The notes below the pieces were generated by a model that was given only the letters and a program-made list of their open reading frames with translations, made no database searches and was not told the origin of the DNA. A program made the position numbers and the translations under genes. From the NCBI RefSeq assembly GCF_025548535.1, contig NZ_JAJLQW010000004.1, forward strand, positions 248,001-312,000: DNA of 64,000 nucleotides. Reading direction: 5' to 3'. This document shows positions 7,174 through 17,099 of this stretch, one piece after another (position 1 is the stretch's first letter; each line of letters opens with the position of its first letter). The DNA comes from Undibacterium sp. Jales W-56 (GTDB lineage: Bacteria; Pseudomonadota; Gammaproteobacteria; Burkholderiales; Burkholderiaceae_D).

Positions 7174-7391
7174 GTTTTCATTCCTTTTCAATGAGGTAGG
7201 CTTAGTTGTGCTGCAGGCGGCTAAATTCGGTAGCGATGCAGCAAGCCGCACATATTAGCAGGATTAAATCCCTTGCAATACTAATGCCGTACGCACCACC
7301 TCATTTTCCGGCAAATTGCAGCGCCAATTCAAATATCTATATTATTAGGGCTTACCCAATACAGAAAACTGCTTGCCACGATCTGCATTGA

Positions 7392-7536
7392 ACCCGCAGG
7401 CTGGATGCGGCTTTCCGAGCCATTTCGTGTCAACAGGTGCACCCAGCTTGCGGGTTCGTTTTAATATCATCATTCCATGGAGCTGTTTACTCTTGCGCTT
7501 CCTCTGAGTCTCCGTGTCTCTGTGGTGAGAGGTTTT
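7392..7536 (-). repeat. dispersed intergenic repeat, copy B
   Basis: Same element as copies A and C, here on the minus strand. It has the clearest leader (CCTCTCACCACAGAGACACG), then a GAGACTCAGAGGAAG tract, ATATTAAAACGAACCCGCAAGC, and the right arm at 7394-7410. It lies between the 5' end of the parvulin gene and the 3' end of tolC. Confidence 0.75.
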
Positions 7537-7562
7537 GATTTTTGCGTCAATCCTATATAAAC

Positions 7563-7590
7563 AAAAACCTGCTTTCGCAGGTTTTTTTTT
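7563..7590 (-). terminator. tolC terminator
   Basis: AAAAACCTGC-TTTC-GCAGGTTTTT stem-loop with T-runs on both strands, 21 bases past the tolC stop. Confidence 0.8.
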
Positions 7591-7610
7591 GCAGGCTGAC
7601 TCTTGCCAAA

Positions 7611-8933
7611 TCAATGTTGCAACAAATCATTAATTTCTGCCAGGTCAGCTTCTTTCAAGGTTCCTGCGGCCGACTTTAAGCGCAAACCATTCATGATGGT
7701 GTCGTAACGTGCTTTGGCCAGATTCTGGCGCGTGGTGTACAGCTGCTGCTGGGCATTCAGCACGTCGATATTGATACGTACGCCTACCTGGTAGCCGAGC
7801 TTATTCGAATCCAGGGCGGATTGGGACGAAATCTCGGCCGCCTCTAAAGCCTTGACCTGTGCCAGGCCGCTATTCACGCCGAAATAAGCCTGGCGCGCTC
7901 CTTGCGCTGCGGTACGGCGCACATAATCGAGATCGCTCCTGGCTTTATCTTCCAAAGCGATTGACTCACGCACGCGGCTATCCACGGCGAAACCGGAAAA
8001 TAAGGGAATACTCCATTGCACGCCGATGGTCGTCGGTTTGCTAACGCCGGTACCGGACAAGGAATTGCCGCCCGATGCAGTGCGCCCGGTACTGGCGACC
8101 AGATCCACCGTTGGCATATGACCGGCGCGATTTTTTGAGATATCGCGCTGGGCGATTTCTAAAGCGACCTGCGATGCAACGACGCCGTAGTTCTGTTTCT
8201 CTGCGGAACCGACCCATTCATCGATACGCTCTGGCTGAGGCGAGCTGAGTTTGATTCCCCGTTTTAAACTCGCCAGATCACCGGCCTCTTTGCCGATGAT
8301 CTGTTGAAGTGCCGCACGTTTGATTTGCAGATCGCTTTGGCCGGCAAATTCTTGCGCAACGATCAGGTCGTAACGGGCTTGCGCTTCGTGCGTGTCGGTA
8401 ATGGTGGAAGTACCGACTTCAAAATTACGCTTCGCCGATGCCAGCTGTTCGGACGTGGCTGACTTCTGCGCCTGCAAAGTGGCGAGTGTATCTTGCGCTG
8501 CCAGCACATCAAAATACGCCTGCCCTACCCTGACGATCAGGTCTTGCTGCGCTTGGGCAAACTGCGCATCGCTGGCGATCACGGATAATTTACCCTGCTC
8601 ATACTGTTGCCAGTTGGCCCAGCGGAATAATGGCTGCGACAAAGCCAGCGTGTAGGTATTGGTGTAGCTGGTGCCCTTGCTGTCACGGCCGATATAGTCC
8701 GATTCAAAACTACTGTTGGTCCGCACATCGCTACCGCTCAACGCCACGCTAGGTAAAATGCCGGCACGGCCTTGTATCGATTTTTCTTTGCCTGCGACTT
8801 GCGAGGCGCGAGCGCTACTGTATTGCGCATCATTGACTAAAGCATCTTTGTAAATTTGCAGCAGGTCGCTGGCGCTGGCATCTAGCGACAGAAAAGCACT
8901 GGCAACCAGTGTGGCAATGATGGAATTACGCAT
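7611..8933 (-). CDS. tolC: TolC family outer membrane efflux protein
   Basis: Outer membrane channel of tripartite efflux pumps and type I secretion, 440 residues, the usual TolC length. A cleavable signal peptide (residues 1-21, ending ASASD) is followed by the two OEP repeats: LLQIYKDALVNDAQY... in the first half and QRDISKNRAGHMPTVDL...QWSIPLFSGF in the second, with long coiled-coil helices. The start ATG 8933 has GGAG six or more bases upstream. It is the last gene of a same-strand cluster tetR, methyltransferase-like, rhodanese, tolC, an order often seen in Burkholderiales. No inner membrane pump or adaptor is adjacent, so it probably serves pumps encoded elsewhere. Confidence 0.93.
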   Translation of the reverse strand: MRNSIIATLVASAFLSLDASASDLLQIYKDALVNDAQYSSARASQVAGKEKSIQGRAGILPSVALSGSDVRTNSSFESDYIGRDSKGTSYTNTYTLALSQPLFRWANWQQYEQGKLSVIASDAQFAQAQQDLIVRVGQAYFDVLAAQDTLATLQAQKSATSEQLASAKRNFEVGTSTITDTHEAQARYDLIVAQEFAGQSDLQIKRAALQQIIGKEAGDLASLKRGIKLSSPQPERIDEWVGSAEKQNYGVVASQVALEIAQRDISKNRAGHMPTVDLVASTGRTASGGNSLSGTGVSKPTTIGVQWSIPLFSGFAVDSRVRESIALEDKARSDLDYVRRTAAQGARQAYFGVNSGLAQVKALEAAEISSQSALDSNKLGYQVGVRINIDVLNAQQQLYTTRQNLAKARYDTIMNGLRLKSAAGTLKEADLAEINDLLQH

Positions 8934-9000
8934 GTAACACTCCGGGAGAGTAGTAGTTAGTTAAATGGTTGTTTGAGGTGTTGCACGTCAAACGTCTCAA

Positions 9001-9324
9001 TCAATAGGTCGGCATTGCAGTATCGACCGACTGTGCCCAAGCATGCACACCGCCAGTCAGGTTGATCACTTGGGTAAATCCTTGACGCTCTAAGAAATTG
9101 GCGACTTGCATGCTGCGCGCACCGTGATGACAAATACAGACGATGCTTGCATCAGGATCCAGCTCTTGCTGTCGCGCCGGTATGCTCTGCATCGGCATCA
9201 GCACAACACCTGGAATATGACAGGTTTCATGCTCCCAAGGTTCCCTGACATCGAGCAAAACCGGAGGATTTTTTGCCGTATCCGCCAACCAGTTTGCCAA
9301 CTCGGGTGCAGTTATATGTTGCAT
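9001..9324 (-). CDS. rhodanese-like domain protein
   Basis: Single-domain rhodanese (sulfurtransferase) of 107 residues, similar in size to GlpE. The typical LLDVREPWEHETCHIPG motif (23-39) and the active loop CHHGARS, with the catalytic Cys at 65, are both intact. It lacks a signal peptide, so it is cytoplasmic. It lies 67 bases upstream of tolC and 15 bases after the methyltransferase-like gene, so the three are probably co-transcribed. The physiological sulfur acceptor is unknown. Confidence 0.88.
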   Translation of the reverse strand: MQHITAPELANWLADTAKNPPVLLDVREPWEHETCHIPGVVLMPMQSIPARQQELDPDASIVCICHHGARSMQVANFLERQGFTQVINLTGGVHAWAQSVDTAMPTY

Positions 9325-9339
9325 GAAAATTTCCGCTAT

Positions 9340-9990
9340 TTAGAAAGTGAAACGCGATACGTGCCCGGATTGCGGCAAGGCTGGAACGACCGTTTCAAAC
9401 AAAGTCGTCGCTTTAAAACTGGAACCGGATTCACGGCGAATCAATTGCGCCTCCATGACCGGTGCCTGTCCGGTCACGACGAACAGACGACCGCCGACAT
9501 TCAGCATGTCCTGCAATCCTTGCGGCACGATTTCGAGAGAGCCGCTGACAACGATGACGTCGTAAGCCGCACCCTGCTGCGCAGTCAGGCCATTGGCTTG
9601 AATAATGCTCACATTTGAGACGTCGTTATCACGTAAATTTTTGCTTGCTGTCGCGATCAGTTCGGGATTGGTTTCAGTCACCGTCACATGCTTGGCCTGA
9701 TGCGCCAGCAGCGCTGCGAGATAACCGGTGCCGGCCCCGATCAGCCAGACGGATTCCGATTTTTTTGCTGCCACCTCTTGCACGATCCGCGCTTCCAGTT
9801 TGGGACTCAATGCAAAAGCGCCGCCGGCTAGCGGTAACTCGGTATCAAAGAAGGCCAGGCTTTTTTGGCTTTCCGGGAAAAAATTTTCGCGCTTGCAAAC
9901 GATCAGCAAATTCAATACATCCTGGTCCAGGACATTCCATGGACGGATTTGCTGCTCTATCATGTTGAAACGGGATTTTTCGATATTCAT
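9340..9990 (-). CDS. protein-L-isoaspartate O-methyltransferase family protein
   Basis: SAM-dependent methyltransferase of the Pcm family, 216 residues. The N terminus NIEKSRFNMIEQQIRPWNVL is typical of the proteobacterial tolC-linked members. The SAM-binding motif is WLIGAGTGYLAALLAHQA, followed by VTVTETNPEL and DVIVVSGSLE. The start is placed at ATG 9990 from family alignment; an ATG at 10029 in the same frame adds 13 unlikely residues. Canonical Pcm repairs isoaspartyl residues, but this subgroup has a diverged substrate loop, so repair activity is uncertain. Confidence 0.82.
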   Translation of the reverse strand: MNIEKSRFNMIEQQIRPWNVLDQDVLNLLIVCKRENFFPESQKSLAFFDTELPLAGGAFALSPKLEARIVQEVAAKKSESVWLIGAGTGYLAALLAHQAKHVTVTETNPELIATASKNLRDNDVSNVSIIQANGLTAQQGAAYDVIVVSGSLEIVPQGLQDMLNVGGRLFVVTGQAPVMEAQLIRRESGSSFKATTLFETVVPALPQSGHVSRFTF

Positions 9991-10150
9991 GGTATTTGCT
10001 CTGTCGCTATATAGGTGGAGAACCCGCATTTTATCAAAGCGCGCACCCCGATTAGAAGATTCCTTGTTTCCCGCCGCAAGAAGTCCGTTGCACTGATGCT
10101 CAGCGGCACTGACTTGTCCTTGAACGCAATCACTGACGGACTGTTTTGCT

Positions 10151-10783
10151 TTATCTGACCAGCAAACCGTGCAAAGCCATATCGATGTAATGCTCCAGAT
10201 AATTCTCCAGATCCTTGGTAGGAATCTGGCACACGCTATATGAATGCTTCCACATCATCATCATGATCATCGGCGCAATCAAAATTTTCGCCCCGATTTC
10301 CGGGTCTATCGCGCGCATCTCGCCACTGGCGATACCACGACGCAGCATGCCGACGATCATCGCATCGCCCGGAGCAATCACTTCATCGTGATAAAACTGC
10401 GCCAGGTCCGGGAAATTGCTCGCCTCCGCCATCATCAGCTTGCTCAGGCCGGACAGCTTGGTCTTGCCCATGCGCTCCCACCAGGTCGTCATAAACAAGC
10501 GAAACAAATCGGCAGTGCTGCCCGAAAAAGCCTGTATCAATTCGCCGGCCTCATCGATCAACGGCAAAACATTTTCGCGGACGACCGCTTTAAACAATTC
10601 TTCTTTGCTGCTGTAATACAAATACAAGGTCCCCTTAGATACTCCGGCGGCTCGTGCAACGTCATCCAGGCGCGTAGCCGCGAAGCCTCGGTCGACAAAC
10701 AAGTCAAGGGCGGCGGAGAGTAATTCTTGAGGGCGAGCATCCTTACGGCGCTCCCAACGTGGCTTAAATGGGCAAGACATCAT
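10151..10783 (-). CDS. TetR/AcrR family transcriptional regulator
   Basis: One-component repressor of 210 residues. The N-terminal helix-turn-helix is clear at about 17-62: ELLSAALDLFVDRGFAATRL followed by VARAAGVSKGTLYLYYSSKE. The C-terminal helical part should bind a ligand and is not assignable. Two adjacent ATGs (10783 and 10780) can start it. A TTACT-N8-AGTAA inverted repeat lies just upstream and may be its own operator. Its position at the head of the tolC cluster suggests control of efflux. Confidence 0.9.
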   Translation of the reverse strand: MMSCPFKPRWERRKDARPQELLSAALDLFVDRGFAATRLDDVARAAGVSKGTLYLYYSSKEELFKAVVRENVLPLIDEAGELIQAFSGSTADLFRLFMTTWWERMGKTKLSGLSKLMMAEASNFPDLAQFYHDEVIAPGDAMIVGMLRRGIASGEMRAIDPEIGAKILIAPMIMMMMWKHSYSVCQIPTKDLENYLEHYIDMALHGLLVR

Positions 10784-10799
10784 GGCGGGGAAAATTAAC

Positions 10800-10817
10800 T
10801 TACTTTTGAGTCAGTAA
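10800..10817. promoter_or_regulatory. candidate TetR operator
   Basis: Inverted repeat TTACT-TTTGAGTC-AGTAA, 17 bases upstream of the TetR start, overlapping an AT-rich stretch (AGTAATATAATC) that could be its promoter. It fits the spacing of TetR-family operators; binding is inferred. Confidence 0.45.
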
Positions 10818-11181
10818 TATAATCATCTATCCCGATAGCGTCAAGCAAAGAGCACGTCGATCCGCGAGAAGGAGTCTGACGGTTGCTTGCTCTAAGCACA
10901 ATAGAAATGCGACGAATGCGCAAATCAGCAGCCTGAACTGCGGCAAAACGGTTTTAATCCGCATTGCTGGAACCGGAGCAGCCTACAACTGCCATGACGC
11001 CCGTGCTGACCCGCTCGGGCCATGCAAACCAACTGCAGCAGCGAACGACCTGCGGTAACAACTTACCGGGCAAAAACATGATCCGGTAGAATATCTCCCT
11101 ATCCAGCCAAAAACGATCACCCTTGTTTCGACGCTACGCACTCCCGCCACAATAACTGCGTCATCTTGAATAAAGACCCAC
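10818..11181. other. intergenic stretch, nothing recognised
   Basis: About 360 bases between the divergent tetR and ykgJ-like genes. Frames on the minus strand here have no family resemblance. Apart from promoters nothing is seen. Confidence 0.4.
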
Positions 11182-11445
11182 ATGAACTGTCGCGACAACT
11201 GCGGCGCATGCTGCATCGCGCCCTCGATCTCCAGCCCGATTCCGGGTATGCCCAACGGCAAACCGGCTGGCGTGCGCTGCATCCAGCTCGCCGAAGATCA
11301 CCGCTGCATGATCTTCGGCCAAGCCGAACGCCCCGCATGCTGCGGCGGCTTACAGCCTTCGTTAGAGATGTGCGGTGAGACCCGGGAGCAGGCGATGCTC
11401 TGGATTGACGAGCTGGAACGGGTTACCGCTGTGGGGTCAATTTGA
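11182..11445 (+). CDS. YkgJ family cysteine cluster protein
   Basis: Protein of 87 residues with the cysteine pattern of the YkgJ/CxxCxxCC family: Cys3, Cys7, Cys10 and Cys11 in the first 11 residues ([10 protein letters not shown]), [14 protein letters not shown], then RCIQL, RCMIFG, ACCGG and MCGE. The cysteines probably bind zinc or an iron-sulfur cluster; the function is unknown. Length matches short proteobacterial members. It is the only gene in its unit, with no clear terminator. Confidence 0.85.
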   Translation: MNCRDNCGACCIAPSISSPIPGMPNGKPAGVRCIQLAEDHRCMIFGQAERPACCGGLQPSLEMCGETREQAMLWIDELERVTAVGSI

Positions 11446-11513
11446 GTTAGTTGATTTTTGACGTCCAATCAACCCAATTTTGATTGCCTGCGTACATTGA
11501 AAAGCTAAAAAAA

Positions 11514-11798
11514 ATGGAAATGTTGGCCTTAATACTGCTCCCAATCAAATTCTTGGCTTTCAATCCGGTTGCAACCGGGGCAATCGCATTATTGTTTTCG
11601 GTGCCGTGCGTGCTAACTTATCACTCGCCGCCGGCCAAATGGCTGCTCGGCATCTGTGCCGCATTTTGGTGGCTGTTCACATATATCGAAGCGACCACGG
11701 CCATCCAAACAAATATCCGGGTAGATCTGGTTTTACTAGGGCCGGTATATTTACTCACTGCCATTGTGGGAGTCATCGCACTTTTCAAAAGAAAATAG
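11514..11798 (+). CDS. small membrane protein, unknown
   Basis: Protein of about 94 residues with three probable membrane segments: LALILLPIKFLAF, a GAIALLFSVPCVLTY to LLGICAAFWWLFTYI stretch, and VLLGPVYLLTAIVGVIALF, ending in positively charged KRK. No family is recognised. The start could be ATG 11514, ATG 11520 or TTG 11484; none has a good ribosome site. It lies between the YkgJ gene and a lipoprotein gene, all on the plus strand. Confidence 0.55.
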   Translation: MEMLALILLPIKFLAFNPVATGAIALLFSVPCVLTYHSPPAKWLLGICAAFWWLFTYIEATTAIQTNIRVDLVLLGPVYLLTAIVGVIALFKRK

Positions 11799-12071
11799 AA
11801 GAAAACCGGTGCCGCGTAATCTGCCAGTGTTGAAAAAGTGTTGCGCGATCTGCCGGGTGTCCAGTTATTAATGGGATTGCTCATCAATAGAGTAATTATG
11901 TTTTTATTGCGACTCCAAATAATTTCAAATAAAAGCAAGGTAGAAGGTCTTGCACGCCGCATTGCATTATCGTATTGTCACGAACTCGCTTTGCTTACAG
12001 TATCAGACTAGGATTTATCTTAGCCATCCAGTCTCACTCTGCTTATTTCACTAATTTTAATATCCTCACAT

Positions 12072-12785
12072 ATGAGAAAACTACTAATCCCTTTGCTCTC
12101 AATCATCTTGTCAGCATGCGCTGCCATCAAACCACCTCTGTCTTCTGATAATCAAACATCGTCTTCCTACAAGCGCCCAGATGCGGGGGCGTTTATCGTA
12201 TTACTACCACCAGAGGTAGATGTCTATGAGTTGAAGGCAGGGATCGATATATTGAAAAGAGAATTGCACCAGCAACTAAGCGCCGCTGGATATAAAATCG
12301 CAATCATTGATCAAAACAGCTATGACACCATTTGGTCACAAGAAGTATCTATCGTGGGTGGCATTTATGATCCTGTAAATGGAAATTTAAAACGTACAGA
12401 GTACTTAAAAGCACTTTCTTTTCTCGTTCAACGCATCAGCGGAGAAACCAAAGCCACCCTAGTTTTACGGCCTAACTTAGTCTTGCGGACCGCTAAATTG
12501 GCAGGTAGTGCGGCCACTTGGGATGGACAGCAAAGACGTGTTCCGGTGCTTGGCTCAGCGAATGAAACATGGCGTTACGATGGCACAACCCAAGGATTAT
12601 CAGTCGAACTCACCGCATTCAGTACAGATGGCGCACTTGTCGTACATAGCTTTGGAGGTGCATCCCTGCCGTTTAGAAGTAATCTCCTGACAAGCAAAAA
12701 TGAGGTGCGGCCCGATTTATTTGCCGCAGAAAATGAATTGAAAGAAGCCGTCGAATTGTCCCTCAAACCCGTGTTGGGTCAATAG
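12072..12785 (+). CDS. lipoprotein, unknown function
   Basis: Protein of 237 residues with a lipoprotein signal peptide (MRKLLIPLLSIILSACA; lipid-attached Cys at 16). The mature part begins with a Ser-rich linker, then FIVLLPPEVDVYELKAG and a mixed alpha/beta region with no known signature. The layout (small lipoprotein answering in an alpha/beta domain near 40-100, beta-rich second half) is like several envelope-biogenesis lipoproteins, but no family can be named. It is probably monocistronic. Confidence 0.7.
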   Translation: MRKLLIPLLSIILSACAAIKPPLSSDNQTSSSYKRPDAGAFIVLLPPEVDVYELKAGIDILKRELHQQLSAAGYKIAIIDQNSYDTIWSQEVSIVGGIYDPVNGNLKRTEYLKALSFLVQRISGETKATLVLRPNLVLRTAKLAGSAATWDGQQRRVPVLGSANETWRYDGTTQGLSVELTAFSTDGALVVHSFGGASLPFRSNLLTSKNEVRPDLFAAENELKEAVELSLKPVLGQ

Positions 12786-13055
12786 AGTTTACTCGCGTGC
12801 AAATTAAGCAATCGCAGCGCGTGTACTCAACAATAGTCTGACACAAATACATACTCCTATCTAGTATTTTTTAATACCGCAATAGCAGTATGCAGATTAG
12901 CCTGTTTTTATGGCCAATACCTGGGAGTATCTGATTACCATCTTCATTGCTGAAATATTGAGCAGCGCACTGCAGGTGCGCATGTTAAGCTTCGTGCCGA
13001 CTAAATCCCGCGCTCATTTTTGAGTTTTTTTAACCTTTCTACTCTTTCGCCGACC

Positions 13056-13934
13056 ATGGATATTCTCTTCGCCGTAAAAATCATCATCATGGGTATCGTT
13101 GAGGGCTTGACAGAATTCTTGCCTATCTCGTCGACGGGTCATCTGATCCTGACCGGTAGCTTGCTGAACTTTACGACCGAGACCGCGAAAGTATTTGATA
13201 TCGTGATTCAGGCCGGCGCGATTTTTGCCGTGTGCTGGGAATATCGTCAAAAAATTGCCAGCGTGTTGCTCGGCCTGGCGAGCGATGCGAAGGCGCGTAA
13301 ATTTGCACTCAACCTGGTGGTTGCCTTCTTGCCGGCAGCGATACTCGGCGTCTTGTTCATCAAGAAAATCAAGGCCCACCTGTTTGCACCGGTGCCGGTG
13401 GCGAGCGCGTTTATTGTCGGCGGCTTGATTATCTTGTGGGTCGAGCGCAAGCGGGCCGACGCGAATGGCGGCAATGCGGCGGCTGACGGCGCTACCGATA
13501 GCCATGACGACCAGCATGCGCGCATCCACTCCATCGATGACATGACGATCGTCGATGCATTAAAAATTGGTTTCGCCCAATCATTCGGCCTGATCCCGGG
13601 CATGAGCCGCTCCGGTTCGACGATTATCGGCGGCATGTTGTTTGGTTTATCGCGCAAGGCGGCGACCGAGTTCTCGTTCTTCCTGGCGATCCCGACTTTG
13701 CTCGGCGCAACCGTGTTCTCGCTGTTTAAAGCGCGCAATGATTTGTCGGGCGCCGACCTGCCGATGTTTAGTCTGGGTACAATTGCGGCGTTTATCTCGG
13801 CGTTCTTTTGTGTGCGCTGGTTATTGCGTTATATCAGCTCGCATAATTTCAATGTGTTCGCCTGGTACCGCATTGCTTTCGGCATCATGATTTTAATTAC
13901 GGCTTATACCGGCACGATTGCATGGGTTGACTAA
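13056..13934 (+). CDS. uppP: undecaprenyl-diphosphatase
   Basis: Membrane phosphatase that recycles undecaprenyl pyrophosphate to the carrier lipid for cell-wall synthesis (BacA/UppP; bacitracin resistance). The two signature motifs are intact: [15 protein letters not shown] near the N terminus and [13 protein letters not shown] in the second half. The protein has 292 residues, slightly longer than the E. coli enzyme, because of a hydrophilic insert (about residues 130-160, rich in Asn, Asp and His). The start is placed at ATG 13056, since an upstream TTG would add residues not seen in the family. The gene ends three bases before recQ, so the two are co-transcribed. Confidence 0.93.
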   Translation: MDILFAVKIIIMGIVEGLTEFLPISSTGHLILTGSLLNFTTETAKVFDIVIQAGAIFAVCWEYRQKIASVLLGLASDAKARKFALNLVVAFLPAAILGVLFIKKIKAHLFAPVPVASAFIVGGLIILWVERKRADANGGNAAADGATDSHDDQHARIHSIDDMTIVDALKIGFAQSFGLIPGMSRSGSTIIGGMLFGLSRKAATEFSFFLAIPTLLGATVFSLFKARNDLSGADLPMFSLGTIAAFISAFFCVRWLLRYISSHNFNVFAWYRIAFGIMILITAYTGTIAWVD

Positions 13935-13937
13935 GTA

Positions 13938-15767
13938 GTGACAGAAGCAAGCAATAACGCCAATCCCGCCCTGCACTTGTTGCAGACTGTATTTGGCTAC
14001 CCGTCTTTTCGCGGGCAACAAGAACAGATCGTCGATCATGTAGTGCGCGGTGGCGATGCGCTGGTGCTGATGCCGACCGGCGGCGGTAAATCCCTGTGCT
14101 ATCAAATCCCGGCACTGATACGGCATGGCGTCGGCATTGTGATCTCGCCCTTGATCGCATTGATGCAGGATCAGGTCGATGCGCTCGAAGAAGTCGGCGT
14201 GCGTGCGGCGTTCTTGAATTCGACTCAAAGTTTTGAGGAAGCCTTGCGCATCGAGAAGATGATGCGGGATGGCGAGCTCGACATGGTGTACATTGCGCCG
14301 GAACGCCTGATGACGCAACGCTGTCTGGAACTGCTGTCGGTCACGCCGCTGGCGCTGTTCGCGATCGATGAGGCGCATTGCGTCTCGCAATGGGGCCATG
14401 ATTTCCGCCCCGAATACATCAAGCTGTCGATACTGCACGAGCGTTTTCCCGAGGTGCCGCGGATTGCGCTGACAGCGACGGCGGATCAGCAAACCCGCGA
14501 TGAAATCATTCATCGGCTGCAACTGGAAAACGCGCTGCAATTCGTCTCATCGTTTGATCGCCCGAACATCCGCTATCAGATTGTAGAAAAGGCGAACGGC
14601 CGCAAGCAATTGCTCGACTTCATCAACGCGCAACACAGCGGCGATGCCGGAATTGTGTATTGCCTGTCGCGCAAAAAGGTCGAAGAGACTGCGGAATTTC
14701 TCAATGAAAACGGCATCACTGCCCTGCCGTATCACGCCGGCATGGCGCTGCCGGACCGGACTAAAAATCAAGCGCGCTTTTTGCGTGAAGATGGCATCGT
14801 GATGACGGCCACAATCGCCTTCGGCATGGGCATCGACAAACCCGACGTGCGCTTTGTCGCCCATCTCGACCTGCCCAAAAGCATAGAAGGTTATTACCAG
14901 GAAACCGGTCGCGCAGGTCGCGACGGCAGCAGCGCGAATGCCTGGATGGCGTATGGCTTGCAGGACGTGGTGCAACAGCGCCGCATGATCGATGAATCGG
15001 AAGCGAACGAGACCTTCAAGCGGGTGCAGGGCGTCAAACTCGATGCGATGCTGGGCTTGTGCGAAACGCTGAATTGCCGGCGCGTGCACATCCTCGATTA
15101 TTTCGGTCAGCCATCGCAGCCTTGCGGCAACTGCGACACCTGCCTGGCACCGCCGACCTCGTTCGACGGCAGCCTCGCTGCGCAAAAAATTCTGTCGACC
15201 ATCTATCGTGCCGATCAACGTTTTGCTGCCGGTCATATCATCGACGTGCTGCGTGGGGTAGATACCGATCGCGTCAAGCAATGGCGGCACGACCAGCTCT
15301 CGACTTACGGTATCGGTTCGGATAAAAGCGAGGCCGAATGGCGTGCGCTATTGCGTCAACTGATTGCGCTCGGCCTGGTGGCGGTCGATTACGACAACTT
15401 CAGTTCGCTCAAACTCACCAAAGAATCGCGGGCCGTCCTGAAGGGCGAGACCAAGGTCCAGCTGCGTCAGTACAAAAAGGCAGAAAAAGCCGTCAAGCAT
15501 AAACGCCAATCCGCCCGGGATTATGCCGAGGCGAACCTGTCCAGCATTGAACAGACCATCTTTGAAAAGCTGCGCTGGTGGCGGGTCGAGACGGCCAAGA
15601 AACACAATACGGCGGCCTTCATTATTTTTCATGATGCGACCTTGCGCGAAATCGCCAAAGCGCATCCGCGATCGATGGCGGATTTGCGCGGCGTCACCGG
15701 GGTCGGCGAGAAAAAGCTGGAACGCTATGGCGCCGAGATCGTCGCCCTGATCGCCGAAGTCGGGTAG
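13938..15767 (+). CDS. recQ: ATP-dependent DNA helicase RecQ
   Basis: 3'-5' DNA helicase acting in recombination and fork repair, 609 residues, the usual length. Walker A is [12 protein letters not shown] (Lys51), the DEAH box is at 144-147 with [14 protein letters not shown] after it, motif VI is [10 protein letters not shown], and the RQC zinc site is formed by Cys in LCETLNC and PCGNCDTC (about 374-400). An HRDC domain occupies about 535-605. The start is GTG 13938, three bases after the uppP stop, which implies translational coupling. Confidence 0.95.
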   Translation: MTEASNNANPALHLLQTVFGYPSFRGQQEQIVDHVVRGGDALVLMPTGGGKSLCYQIPALIRHGVGIVISPLIALMQDQVDALEEVGVRAAFLNSTQSFEEALRIEKMMRDGELDMVYIAPERLMTQRCLELLSVTPLALFAIDEAHCVSQWGHDFRPEYIKLSILHERFPEVPRIALTATADQQTRDEIIHRLQLENALQFVSSFDRPNIRYQIVEKANGRKQLLDFINAQHSGDAGIVYCLSRKKVEETAEFLNENGITALPYHAGMALPDRTKNQARFLREDGIVMTATIAFGMGIDKPDVRFVAHLDLPKSIEGYYQETGRAGRDGSSANAWMAYGLQDVVQQRRMIDESEANETFKRVQGVKLDAMLGLCETLNCRRVHILDYFGQPSQPCGNCDTCLAPPTSFDGSLAAQKILSTIYRADQRFAAGHIIDVLRGVDTDRVKQWRHDQLSTYGIGSDKSEAEWRALLRQLIALGLVAVDYDNFSSLKLTKESRAVLKGETKVQLRQYKKAEKAVKHKRQSARDYAEANLSSIEQTIFEKLRWWRVETAKKHNTAAFIIFHDATLREIAKAHPRSMADLRGVTGVGEKKLERYGAEIVALIAEVG

Positions 15768-15777
15768 GCAGGCTGCC

Positions 15778-16467
15778 ATGTCGCGCTCGCAACGTCTGCT
15801 CCAACTCCTGCAAGTCTTGCGTCGCCATCGTTACCCGGTCAAAGGCGCCGACCTGGCAAATGAACTCGGAATCAGCCTGCGCTCACTGTACCGCGATATC
15901 GCCACCCTGCAAGAACAGGGTGCCAAGATCAATGGCGAAGCCGGTCTCGGCTATGTATTGCAACCGGGATTCAGCCTGCCGCCCTTGATGTTTTCTGAAG
16001 AAGAAATCGAAGCGATCGTATTAGGCTCGCGCTGGGTTGCCGAACGCGGCGATACCCATCTGGCAGCGGCGGCACGCGATGCCCTGGCAAAGATCGCCGC
16101 CGTGCTGCCCGCCGACTTGCGCCACGATCTCGACAGCAATGCCTTGCTGATCGGCCCCGGCGAGACGCTGAATAAAAATGATGAACAACTGAGCCAGATC
16201 AGGCGCGCGATCCGGACTGAACATAAATTGGATATCGCCTATCTCGATCAGCATGGCAAGCGCAGTCAACGCATAATCTGGCCATGTGCCCTGACTTTTT
16301 TCGATCGGGTTCGCGTGATTGTGGCATGGTGTGAATTGCGCCAGGAGTTCCGGCATTTTCGTACCGACAGGATTGCCGGACTCTGCATCATGGAGCAGAG
16401 ATTACCGCGCCGCCGTCAGGCTCTGCTCAAAGAGTGGAGAATCCTGGAAGGGGTGCAGGCGCAATAG
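15778..16467 (+). CDS. YafY-type HTH/WYL-domain regulator
   Basis: Protein of 229 residues with a DeoR-like winged helix (SRSQRLLQLLQVLRRHRYPV, then ISLRSLYRDIATLQEQGAKI) and a C-terminal WYL domain (about 135-205: LDIAYLDQHGKRSQRIIWPC...). WYL proteins usually sense a nucleotide or other ligand and act as regulators. It starts 11 bases after the recQ stop, so it may be part of the uppP-recQ unit; a role in DNA-damage control is possible but not shown. Confidence 0.88.
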   Translation: MSRSQRLLQLLQVLRRHRYPVKGADLANELGISLRSLYRDIATLQEQGAKINGEAGLGYVLQPGFSLPPLMFSEEEIEAIVLGSRWVAERGDTHLAAAARDALAKIAAVLPADLRHDLDSNALLIGPGETLNKNDEQLSQIRRAIRTEHKLDIAYLDQHGKRSQRIIWPCALTFFDRVRVIVAWCELRQEFRHFRTDRIAGLCIMEQRLPRRRQALLKEWRILEGVQAQ

Positions 16468-16549
16468 AAAAAGAGTCGCGCCATTACATAAGCAAGGATT
16501 AAAATTATTTGATAATATAGCAACACATTCAACGACATTCTCACTCCTC

Positions 16550-17005
16550 ATGCAAATCAAAACTTTCATTTGCGCCTTCGCTGTCGCGCTGTCTTTATCT
16601 GCTTGCGTAAGTACATCACCCTTGCCGAAGTTCAATGCGAAAGCAATTTCTCCGGTCGAAGCAATTCAACTGGCTGCCGCCGCACCGAATGGAGTAGCGG
16701 GTACTTTCGCCTTGCGAGTGAAAGCCACTGGTATGCAGGATAATCGGGTTTATTTGAATTCCGAAAGCGACTACCGTGATCAGCGCAATCTGTCGATAGA
16801 GATAACACCCGAAGCCGCCGCCAAAATGACGAAACTGCTCGGGGCGGATCCCTTGGTCGAACTAAAAGGTAAACAACTGCGTGTGGTGGGTACTGCACGT
16901 CGGGTCACGGTGTATTTTTTCATCGATGGAAAGCGAACCGACAAGTATTATTATCAAACGCATGTTCTGGTCAGCGATCCGACCCAAATCATGGTCGAAA
17001 ACTAG
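16550..17005 (+). CDS. small lipoprotein, unknown
   Basis: Protein of 151 residues with a lipoprotein signal (MQIKTFICAFAVALSLSAC, Cys19). The mature part is a single beta-rich domain: VAGTFALRVKATGMQDNRVY, ELKGKQLRVVGTARRV and KYYYQTHVLV. This alternation resembles an OB-fold, as in other small periplasmic lipoproteins, but no family is recognised. The start is ATG 16550; the same frame runs on upstream through the WYL gene region but only this start gives a signal peptide. A TGATAATATAG stretch at 16510-16520 could be its -10 region. Confidence 0.65.
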   Translation: MQIKTFICAFAVALSLSACVSTSPLPKFNAKAISPVEAIQLAAAAPNGVAGTFALRVKATGMQDNRVYLNSESDYRDQRNLSIEITPEAAAKMTKLLGADPLVELKGKQLRVVGTARRVTVYFFIDGKRTDKYYYQTHVLVSDPTQIMVEN

Positions 17006-17099
17006 CGATATGAGAAGGCGCGATCATCATGACCGCGTCTTCTAAGATCTCGGTATCTGAAAGTCTGGTTGGATTTTTTCAGCTCAATCGTTCAGATGA

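Noticed and set aside
12851-12936. ATACTCC ... GGAGTAT inverted repeat upstream of uppP
   Set aside because: Arms of seven bases are over 70 bases apart and no structure or T-run connects them.
12910-13023. 37-codon frame (MANTWEYLITIFIAEIL...) upstream of uppP
   Set aside because: No ribosome binding site and no family; hydrophobic short frames arise by chance in this AT-rich gap.
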